From Muriiphilus sp048268845 (GTDB lineage Bacteria; Pseudomonadota; Alphaproteobacteria; Rhodobacterales; Rhodobacteraceae), in NCBI GenBank assembly GCA_048268845.1, contig JBLWUQ010000005.1, forward strand, positions 152,868 through 216,867: 64,000 nt of DNA, in the 5' to 3' direction. The notes beneath the pieces are model-generated. The model saw nothing but the letters and a program-made list of their open reading frames with translations. It was not told where the DNA came from and did no database searches. This document shows positions 44,412 through 51,622 of this stretch, piece after piece. Both the position numbers and the translations under genes were made by a program. Within the stretch, counting starts at the first letter, position 1; each line of letters begins with the position of its first letter.

Positions 44412-46862
44412 CTAGCCGCGTGTCTTCTCGCCGGTCGGGTCGTAGAACGATTGCAGCGATGCCTGCGCGGCATAGCGTTCGCCGGCGATCTCGATCTCGA
44501 ACGTGCTGTCCTGCACCAGCGCCTTGTTCACGCCGCCCTTGTGGCGGACATAGCCCATGCCGATCGACCGCCCCAGCGTGAAGCTGTAGACAGCGGAGCG
44601 CAGGTAGCCCACGATCTCGCCGTTCATGCGGATCAGCTCGTCCTTGTGCAGGACGGGCTCGGGGTCTTCGAGGCTGAACATCACGATACGCTTTTCCAGA
44701 GCCTGCCCGCGCTGCACGGCGACCGCGTCGCGGCCGATGAACCCGCCCGGCTTGTCGAGCTTGACGGTAAAGCCAAGCCCGGCCTCGTAGGGCGTGTCGT
44801 CAGGCGTCAGATCAAGTCCGAACTCGCGATAGGCGCGTTCCGAGCGAAGATGCTCCATGGAATGGTATCCGGCATGTTTCAGCCCGATCCCCGCGCCTGC
44901 CGACACGATCCGGTCATAGACGTCCTGCACGAATTCGGTCGGGATATAGAGCTCCCATCCAAGCTCGCCCACGAAGGTCAGGCGGTTGGCGATCACCCGC
45001 GCGAAGCCGATGTCGATTTCGCGCGAAGTGGCGAAGGGGAACGCCTCGTTCGACAGGTCGGCGTCGGTCAGCCCCTGGAGGAAGTCGCGCGCGCGCGGCC
45101 CCTGCACCGACAGCACGGCCCAACCCGACGAAACGTCGGTGACGAAGACGTGGTCGTCCGGGCCAATATGCCGCTCGATCCACGAGCGGTCGCGTGGCAG
45201 GAACGCGGCGGACGAGACCACCATGTAGCAGTCTTCGGCCAGCCGGTTCACGGTCACGTCCACCTCGATCCCGCCGCGATCGTTCAGCATGTGGGTATAG
45301 ACGATGCGCCCCGGTTCCACGTCGACATCATTGGCGCAGAGCCATTGCAACAGCCGGCAGGCATCACGCCCCTGCACCATCTGCTTGCCGAAGGAGCTGA
45401 GGTCGAACAGTGCCACGTTCTCGCGCACCGCCTTGCATTCGGCGGCGGTGTGTTCGAACCAGTTCGAGCGTTGCCAGGAATAGACGTCGCGCGGCTCGAC
45501 CCCCTTGGGCGCAAACCAGTTCGCCCGCTCCCACCCCAGCGCCTCGCCAAAGCAGGCACCCTGCAGGGCAAGGCGGTCGTGCAGCGGGCTCTTGCGTGCC
45601 GGGCGCGCCGAGACGCGTTGCAGGTTCGGCCAGTGCATCTGGAAGATCGAGCTCAGCGATTCGGCGGCGCGGGCCTCGACATAGGCGGTGTTCATCTGGA
45701 ACGGATGGAACCGCGCGACATCGACGTCGATCAGGTCCATGGTCGGTGCGCCTTCGACGATCCACTCCGCCAGCGCCAGCGAGGCGCCGGGGGCCATTTC
45801 GAAGCCCTCGGAATTGTAGCCGGCCGAGATGAACAGCCCCGGCATGCCGGGCACTTCACCGATGGCGAAATTCGCGTCGGGGGTGAAGCTCTCTGGGCCG
45901 TTCATGAACCGGCTGATGCCGGTGTTCTCGAGCGCCGGCACCGACTCGCAGGCCTTGGAATAGGGCAGCGCGAAGTGATCCCAGTCCTCGGGCAGTTCGA
46001 TGAACTCCGACCGCGCCGGCAGCGCGGACAGCGGCAGCGGCTTGGCCTCCGGCTCGAACGCGCCGACCAGAAGCTTGCCCGCCTCCTCCTTGATGTAGAC
46101 GTGGCCATCGACGTCACGCAGGACCGGCATGCTCGGCACCGCGATGTCGAGCGCCTCGGTCACGACGTAGAAATGTTCGCACGGGTTCAGGGGCACCACG
46201 GCCCCGAGGGTGGCGGCAAGCTGGCGCGTCCAGAGCCCGCAGGCCAGCACCAGCGTTTCGCACTCGATGATGCCCTGCGGCGTGGTCACGCGGTAGCCGC
46301 CCGACCCTGCCCGGCGCACGATTTCGGTGACAGGGCTGTTCTCGTAAACGCGTGCCCCGCCCTTGCGCGCCCCGGCCATGAACGACATCACGGTGTCGAC
46401 GGCGTTGAGCTGCCCGTCCTTGGGGATGAACATCGCGCCCCTGACCAGCGAACCCTCGAGCCCCGGATAGAGGTCGACCGCTTCGCGCGGCGAAATCAGT
46501 TCGGCCTCGATCCCGTAGGACTTGGCGATGGATGCCCGCCGCTTCAGCTCGAAAAGCCGCTCATCGCTGCGCGCGATGGCGAGCGTCCCGTTCTGCTTGA
46601 ACCCCGTCGCCTGCCCGGTCTCGGCCTCGAGCGTCTCGTAGACCTTCGCGTTCATGTGCGACAGATCCGTCATCGCATGGCTGCCGCGCAGTTGCATGAC
46701 CAGACCGGCCGCGTGCCATGACGTGCCGCAGGTCAGCGAGCCGCGTTCCAGAAGCGCGATGTCGCGCTTGCCCAGCCGCGTGAGTTGCCAGGCGAGGCTG
46801 GTCCCGGCCACCCCGCCGCCGACAATCACGATCTCCGCATGTGTAGGTAACCCGCCGGCCAT
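44412..46862 (-). CDS. Dimethylglycine/sarcosine dehydrogenase-like FAD-GcvT protein
   Basis: An 816-residue two-part enzyme. The N-terminal FAD/NAD(P)-binding oxidase domain has VIVGGGVAGTSLAWQL near residue 12. WHAAGL with His50 is at the position where dimethylglycine dehydrogenase attaches FAD covalently. From about 430 onward are the FAO-M linker and GcvT/tetrahydrofolate-binding domains (ALFDLSSFGKQMVQG, PYEAGLGFTVKLDKPGGFIGRDAV). Such enzymes oxidise an N-methyl group and pass formaldehyde to tetrahydrofolate as 5,10-methylene-THF. This suggests the pathway handles an N-methylated amino acid or amine. It closes the HyuA-HyuB-SDR operon. Confidence 0.9.
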   Translation of the reverse strand: MAGGLPTHAEIVIVGGGVAGTSLAWQLTRLGKRDIALLERGSLTCGTSWHAAGLVMQLRGSHAMTDLSHMNAKVYETLEAETGQATGFKQNGTLAIARSDERLFELKRRASIAKSYGIEAELISPREAVDLYPGLEGSLVRGAMFIPKDGQLNAVDTVMSFMAGARKGGARVYENSPVTEIVRRAGSGGYRVTTPQGIIECETLVLACGLWTRQLAATLGAVVPLNPCEHFYVVTEALDIAVPSMPVLRDVDGHVYIKEEAGKLLVGAFEPEAKPLPLSALPARSEFIELPEDWDHFALPYSKACESVPALENTGISRFMNGPESFTPDANFAIGEVPGMPGLFISAGYNSEGFEMAPGASLALAEWIVEGAPTMDLIDVDVARFHPFQMNTAYVEARAAESLSSIFQMHWPNLQRVSARPARKSPLHDRLALQGACFGEALGWERANWFAPKGVEPRDVYSWQRSNWFEHTAAECKAVRENVALFDLSSFGKQMVQGRDACRLLQWLCANDVDVEPGRIVYTHMLNDRGGIEVDVTVNRLAEDCYMVVSSAAFLPRDRSWIERHIGPDDHVFVTDVSSGWAVLSVQGPRARDFLQGLTDADLSNEAFPFATSREIDIGFARVIANRLTFVGELGWELYIPTEFVQDVYDRIVSAGAGIGLKHAGYHSMEHLRSERAYREFGLDLTPDDTPYEAGLGFTVKLDKPGGFIGRDAVAVQRGQALEKRIVMFSLEDPEPVLHKDELIRMNGEIVGYLRSAVYSFTLGRSIGMGYVRHKGGVNKALVQDSTFEIEIAGERYAAQASLQSFYDPTGEKTRG

Positions 46863-46886
46863 CCGTTCATCCTGTCTTCATGCGCC

Positions 46887-46912
46887 CGGGCGCCGCGATG
46901 CTGCGGCGCCCG
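46887..46912 (-). other. Intercistronic stem-loop between SDR and DMGDH-like genes
   Basis: A 10-bp perfect stem CGGGCGCCGC / GCGGCGCCCG with a GATGCT loop lies in the 67-bp gap between the two genes. No T run follows on the transcribed strand, so partial attenuation or RNA processing is likelier than full termination. Confidence 0.6.
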
Positions 46913-46929
46913 TCTTGGTCCGACTTCGA

Positions 46930-47712
46930 TCAGGCAGTCCAGCCGCCGTCGATTGCCAGTTCCTGCCCGGTGATGTTCTTCGAGTCGTCGCTCGACAGGA
47001 AGATCACGGCATTGGCGATATCCTCGGGAAAGGTCACGCGGTGCAGCGGCATCTCGTCGAGGTATTCCTCGTAGACCTGCTCATAGGTCCAGCCGCGCTT
47101 TTCGGCCTTCACCCGGCAGAGCTTTTCCATCCGCGGCGTCTCGACAATGCCCGGCATGATCGCGTTGACGTTGATGTTGTGCTCGCCCGCATCCAGCGCC
47201 GCCGAGCGTGTCAGCCCGCGGACACCCCATTTCGACGAGCTGTAGGCGGCACGGTAGCGATAGCCGCGCAGCCCCGAGCCGCCGCCGATATTGACGATCT
47301 TGCCATAGCGCTGGGTGATCATGGTCGGCATGACGTGCTTCATCGGCAGGAAATGCCCGATGATGTTCTTGCGCAGAAGGTCGTCGAAATCCTCGGCCTC
47401 GATCTCCCAGACCGGGGTTTCGATCGGGCCGGTGGCACCGGCGGCGTTGACCAGGACATCGATCCGGCCGCCGAAGAATTTCAGCGCGGCATCGACCACC
47501 GCCTTGACGTCCTTCTCGACGGTGCAGTCGCCTTCGAGCAGGTCGACCTTGACGCCCTTGCCCTTGAGCTCCTTGGCCAGCTCCTCGAGCGGGCCGCGGG
47601 TGCGGGCCGTCATGAACAGTTCGGCCCCTTCGTCGGCGAGCATGCGGGTGATGACGCCTCCCATGCCCTGCGCGGCGCCAGTGATGATGACCTTGCGGTT
47701 CTTGAGTTTCAT
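46930..47712 (-). CDS. Short-chain dehydrogenase/reductase (copy 1)
   Basis: A 260-residue classical SDR with the cofactor loop TGAAQGMG, NAAG (residues 89-92) and an active-site YSSSK preceded by the catalytic Ser in IGGGSGLRGY, plus a PGIVETPRM substrate-loop region. An Arg rather than an acidic residue after beta-2 (MTAR) suggests NADP preference. It is colinear without gaps with the SDR at 55476-56258, also 260 residues, and about half identical by eye. The start overlaps the HyuB gene stop by 4 bp, so it is coupled to the lactam/hydantoin-opening enzyme. Confidence 0.93.
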   Translation of the reverse strand: MKLKNRKVIITGAAQGMGGVITRMLADEGAELFMTARTRGPLEELAKELKGKGVKVDLLEGDCTVEKDVKAVVDAALKFFGGRIDVLVNAAGATGPIETPVWEIEAEDFDDLLRKNIIGHFLPMKHVMPTMITQRYGKIVNIGGGSGLRGYRYRAAYSSSKWGVRGLTRSAALDAGEHNINVNAIMPGIVETPRMEKLCRVKAEKRGWTYEQVYEEYLDEMPLHRVTFPEDIANAVIFLSSDDSKNITGQELAIDGGWTA

Positions 47713-49334
47713 GATTTCTCCTGTTCTTTCGCTGATTTCGACGGAGCGCCGTAACCGCCGCCTCCGCTTGATTTCATAATGACGCAGTCGCCTTCGAAAA
47801 GGGTCACATTGGTCTTGCCGGATATCTGCCGGCGCTCTCCGTTCGCCCGTTCCACCGTGATTTCGAACGGTTTTCCCGGTTCTCCGCCCTGCAAGCCGTA
47901 GGGCGGGATCACGCAGCGTTCGACCATGCTGGTCATCGACATCTCGGGGGTGAGGATGCGGTAGTGACGCTCCTGCCCCGGTCCGCCGTCGTGCCGCCCC
48001 TTGCCGCCCGAACCATGGCGCAAGGCCTGGCGCTCGATGCGGATCGGGTAGAAGGACTCGATGATTTCGGCGGGCGTGTTCATCACGTTGGACATGTGCG
48101 GCCGCGCGGTCGGGCCGCCGTCGCGCTCGTGGCGCGCGCCCTCACCGCCGGCGTGGACCTCGTAGAGCGTGGTCCAGGTGCCGGTGCGCGGGTCGGTCCC
48201 GCCGAACAGCAGGAGCCCGGATGTGGTCGAGCCGCCGGCACTCAGTCGTTCGGGAACCACCGCCTCGAGCGCCTTGAAGATCGCGTCGACCATGCGCTGC
48301 GACGTCTCGTGGTTGCCGCCCACGACCGGACGGCTGTAGGGCGGATCGACCAGCGAGCCCTGGCGGGTGATCACCTTCAAGGGTCGACCGCATCCGGCGT
48401 TGGGCTGGATGTCGGGGCCCGCAATCGCCTTCATCGCGTAGAAGACGCTGGCCCCCGCCGTGAAGCGCGTGGCGTTGAGCGGTCCCTTGGCGGCATCGTC
48501 TGTCTCGCTGAAATCGAAGGTCGCCGTGTCGCCCGCGATGGTGACGCGCACCCGCACACCGATGGGGTGGTCGTCGATGCCGTCATGGTCAAGGAAGTCC
48601 TCGCCCAGATAGACGCCATCGGGGATCTCGACGATCGCCGCGCGCATCTGCCGTTCGGACTGATCGTGGATGTCGGAGATCGCCGCCTGCACCGTGGCAG
48701 CGCCGTAGCTGGCGAACAATTCCTGCAGACGCTCATCGGCCGACCGTGTCGCGGCCATCTGCGCCAGGATGTCGCCTTCGCGCTCTTCGCTGCCGCGCAC
48801 GTTGGCAAGGATGACATCGAGTTTTTCGCGGTCCGTGCCCTGCGCGGTAAAGACACGCAGCGGCGGGATGCGAAGGCCTTCCTGCCAGGCATCGCGCGCA
48901 TCGGGAACGTAGCTTCCGGGCCGTGCACCGCCGACGTCGGCCCAATGCGCCAGACAGACGGCGAAGGCCTGCACTTCGCCCTCGGCAAAGATCGGGCGGA
49001 TCGCCTTGACGTCGGGCAGATGGTTGCCGCCTACCTCGGGCAGGTTCAGGAACCACACATCGCCGGGTTGCAGCCGCTCCTTCGGAACGCGCTTGATGAA
49101 CTCGGTCACGGTCGATCCCATGATGCCGAGGTGGGCGGGAATGTCGCGCCCCTGGGCGATCAGCCCGCCATCCGCATCGGTCAGCGCCGAGGACAGGTCA
49201 CCCGCCTCGCGCAGCAGCGGCGAGCGTGCCGAGCGCATGATCACCAGCGACATCTCTTCGGCAATCGCGGTCAGGGCGTTGCGGATGACCTCGACGGTGA
49301 ACGGGTCGGGTCGGGCATTCGTTGCGGGTTTCAT
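47709..49334 (-). CDS. HyuB-type hydantoinase/oxoprolinase subunit B (copy 1)
   Basis: A 541-residue subunit of the HyuB / 5-oxoprolinase C-terminal family. Family segments are FTVEVIRNALTAIAEEMS at the start, MRSARSPLLREAGDLSSAL, PEVGGNHLPDVKAIRP, PVVGGNHETSQRMVD and the Gly-rich end SGGGGYGAP. With HyuA it forms an ATP-dependent cyclic-amide hydrolase, as in N-methylhydantoinase and caprolactamase. Homologous pairs can also be acetone or acetophenone carboxylases, so the reaction is not certain. It overlaps both HyuA and SDR genes by 4 bp. Confidence 0.92.
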   Translation of the reverse strand: MKPATNARPDPFTVEVIRNALTAIAEEMSLVIMRSARSPLLREAGDLSSALTDADGGLIAQGRDIPAHLGIMGSTVTEFIKRVPKERLQPGDVWFLNLPEVGGNHLPDVKAIRPIFAEGEVQAFAVCLAHWADVGGARPGSYVPDARDAWQEGLRIPPLRVFTAQGTDREKLDVILANVRGSEEREGDILAQMAATRSADERLQELFASYGAATVQAAISDIHDQSERQMRAAIVEIPDGVYLGEDFLDHDGIDDHPIGVRVRVTIAGDTATFDFSETDDAAKGPLNATRFTAGASVFYAMKAIAGPDIQPNAGCGRPLKVITRQGSLVDPPYSRPVVGGNHETSQRMVDAIFKALEAVVPERLSAGGSTTSGLLLFGGTDPRTGTWTTLYEVHAGGEGARHERDGGPTARPHMSNVMNTPAEIIESFYPIRIERQALRHGSGGKGRHDGGPGQERHYRILTPEMSMTSMVERCVIPPYGLQGGEPGKPFEITVERANGERRQISGKTNVTLFEGDCVIMKSSGGGGYGAPSKSAKEQEKS

Positions 49335-51349
49335 TTCCGGCCAACCTCCACGGCGATGTGCAGATGCTCATTTTTGTCCACCCAGGCGGTCGCGCCCGGA
49401 TCGACGATGATGGTGGACCAGGCGTCCTCGATGATCGCCGGGCCTTCGATCTTCCAGTCCGCAGGAAGGCGGTCGCGGTCGAAATAGGGGGTGTCGTGCT
49501 CAACCCCGCCCTCGAACCAGCACTTGCGGATCGCCAGCGGCTCGGTCGACGTCTCGGTGGCGTGGGTGGCGAGCGCCGAGACGTCCTGTTTCGGCGGTGC
49601 CGAGACGGTGACGCGCAGGGTGTCGATTTCCCAGGCCTCGTCGGTGGCAAAGCCATAGAGCCGCTCGTGAATGGCCTTGAAGTCCGCGTCCACGACCTTC
49701 AGATCGAACGGTGTGGCCAGCGGAACCTCGACCGCGTCGCTCTGCCCGGTGTAGCGCAGCAGACCCGCCACATCGACGCGCAGCTCGTTGCGGTCGCAGC
49801 CGGACTTCAACAGCGGATCGGTCAGCTGCTCGGCCATGCGCGCCTGGGTGTCGGTCAGATCCTTGGAGCTCCAGGCATTGCTCTGCATGTGCAGCGGGCG
49901 TTGCTCGGCATAGCTCATCTCGGCGGTCATGCAGCCGAAGGCGGAAAAGGCGCTGGAAAAACGTGGCACGACGACATTGCGGATGCCGAATTCGCGCGCC
50001 AGCGACACCGCGTGCATCGGCCCGGCACCGCCGAACGCCAGCAACGTGCAGGACCGCGCGTCCACGCCATGCTCGACCGTGACCCGGCGCAGCGCGCGCG
50101 CCATGTTGGCGTTGGCGACGCGCCTCACGCCAAGTGCGGCTTCGTGAATGGTGGTGCCGAAGGCTTTGGCCAGCGGCGCGAAGGCCGTCTCGGCCTTGGT
50201 GACGTCAAGGCGCACTGTGCCGCCCAGTTCGCGCCCCGTTTCGATATAGCCAAGGATGATGTTGGCGTCGGCCACGGTCGGCTCGGTGCCGCCCAGGCCA
50301 TAGCAGGCAGGCCCCGGATTGGCGCCCGCGCTGTCGGGACCGACGCGCACGGCGGTTCCGTCGCGGCGCGCGATCGAGCCGCCGCCCGCGCCGATGGTCT
50401 CGACCGCCACCATCATCTGGCGGATCGGATAGCCCGCCATGCGCTGGTTGCTGTCGATCTGCACCCGGCCGTCGACGATGATGCTGACATCGGTGGTGGT
50501 GCCGCCCATGTCGAAGGAAATGACGTGGTCAAGGTCGAGCCGCCGCGCAACCGATGCCGCCGCCGCCACACCCGCCGCCGGACCCGACAGCGCCAGCGCC
50601 AGAGGCCGCGACGAGATCGAGGCGGCCGAGGCCATGCCACCGGCGGAATGGAACATGTGCAGGCCGGTCTGCGAGCCGATCCGCTCCACCAGACGTTCGA
50701 GATAGCGCGCGACCAGCGGCATCAGCGCCGCGTTCATCGCGGTGGAGTTGGTCCGCTCGTATTCGCGCGGCTCGGGGTTGAGCCGGTGCGACAGCGCGAC
50801 GAACGGAACCACGCCAGCCAGGCCTTCGCCGATGCGCGTCTCGTGATCGCCGTTCAGGTAGCTGTGGATCAGCGAAATGGCGACAGATTCGACCCCGAAG
50901 GCCTTCACCTCGCGCGCCAGCCGCTCGATCTCGGCGTCGGTCAAGGTGGTGATCACCTCGCCCTGCGCGTCGATGCGCTCGTGCGCCTCGAGCCTGCGGT
51001 CACGCGGCACCAGGGGTTCGGGGCGCGGTGTCACCTCCATCTTGTAGAGTTCGCGGCGGTTCTGCCGGCCGATGTCGAGCACCTCGGCGAATCCCTCGGT
51101 GGCGATCAGCGCGATCGGCGCCAGCCGTCCCTCGACGATCGCGTTGGTGGCCATCGTGGTGCCATGCATGATGTCGGAGACGTCGGAAAGCTCGAGGTCA
51201 ACCGATCCACAGGCCGCGATGATGCCCGCGACCGGGTCGGCCTGGCTCAGCACCTTGCCCATTCGGACGCCGCCGCCCGCGGGGTCTACTGCCACCACGT
51301 CGGTAAACGTTCCACCAATATCAATTCCAAGTAGCCAAGCTGCTGTCAT
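49331..51349 (-). CDS. HyuA-type hydantoinase/oxoprolinase subunit A (copy 1)
   Basis: A 672-residue subunit with an actin-like ATPase fold. Phosphate-binding loops are LLGIDIGGTFTDVVAVDP at the N-terminus and ISFDMGGTTTDVSIIVDG near residue 285. PGPACYGLGGTEPTVADAN and LLAFGGAGPMHAVSLA are family hallmarks. It phosphorylates the cyclic amide so that subunit B can open the ring. The ATG at 51349 gives the standard N-terminus; an in-frame ATG 39 bp upstream adds an unrelated leader. It is the first gene of a four-gene operon whose promoter region shares a 40-bp element with the Mo-hydroxylase operon. Confidence 0.93.
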   Translation of the reverse strand: MTAAWLLGIDIGGTFTDVVAVDPAGGGVRMGKVLSQADPVAGIIAACGSVDLELSDVSDIMHGTTMATNAIVEGRLAPIALIATEGFAEVLDIGRQNRRELYKMEVTPRPEPLVPRDRRLEAHERIDAQGEVITTLTDAEIERLAREVKAFGVESVAISLIHSYLNGDHETRIGEGLAGVVPFVALSHRLNPEPREYERTNSTAMNAALMPLVARYLERLVERIGSQTGLHMFHSAGGMASAASISSRPLALALSGPAAGVAAAASVARRLDLDHVISFDMGGTTTDVSIIVDGRVQIDSNQRMAGYPIRQMMVAVETIGAGGGSIARRDGTAVRVGPDSAGANPGPACYGLGGTEPTVADANIILGYIETGRELGGTVRLDVTKAETAFAPLAKAFGTTIHEAALGVRRVANANMARALRRVTVEHGVDARSCTLLAFGGAGPMHAVSLAREFGIRNVVVPRFSSAFSAFGCMTAEMSYAEQRPLHMQSNAWSSKDLTDTQARMAEQLTDPLLKSGCDRNELRVDVAGLLRYTGQSDAVEVPLATPFDLKVVDADFKAIHERLYGFATDEAWEIDTLRVTVSAPPKQDVSALATHATETSTEPLAIRKCWFEGGVEHDTPYFDRDRLPADWKIEGPAIIEDAWSTIIVDPGATAWVDKNEHLHIAVEVGRK

Positions 51350-51439
51350 CGCAAAGATCCCGATCCCGACGCGTGTTTTGCTCAACACGGAGGCAATTAG
51401 TCGTTGCGGACAGCATCACATTCCCGGCGACGCTAGGTA

Positions 51440-51479
51440 AAATGTATTATATCTGTTTATTAGGAAGATAAATTCTATG
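51440..51479 (-). promoter_or_regulatory. Promoter element shared with the Mo-hydroxylase operon
   Basis: On the minus strand this 40-bp stretch contains a perfect -10 TATAAT (51446-51451) with a poor -35 (AATTTA) 17 bp upstream, as expected for an activator-dependent promoter. It aligns without gaps to 43251-43290 with 30 of 40 bases identical. Predicted transcription start is near 51439, about 90 nt before the HyuA start codon. Confidence 0.7.
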
Positions 51480-51574
51480 CAGCGCCGCGTGAAACCGATG
51501 CCCGCAGGCATCCGGGAATCGCGGGGGTCTGCCGCAAGGGGCAACCGCCACGATGGCGCTTTGGTCGAGGGGAT

Positions 51575-51600
51575 GCGGAACGCCATTGCTGGCGTTCCGC
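51575..51600 (-). terminator. GC-rich hairpin after second Mo-hydroxylase operon
   Basis: A 10-bp perfect stem GCGGAACGCC / GGCGTTCCGC with a 6-nt loop lies 22 bp after the large-subunit stop on the transcribed strand. It lacks a T run, so termination may need Rho or be partial, but its position between two operons supports a transcript end. Confidence 0.6.
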
Positions 51601-51622
51601 CTTGTCGCTGGCAGGCCTTGCG

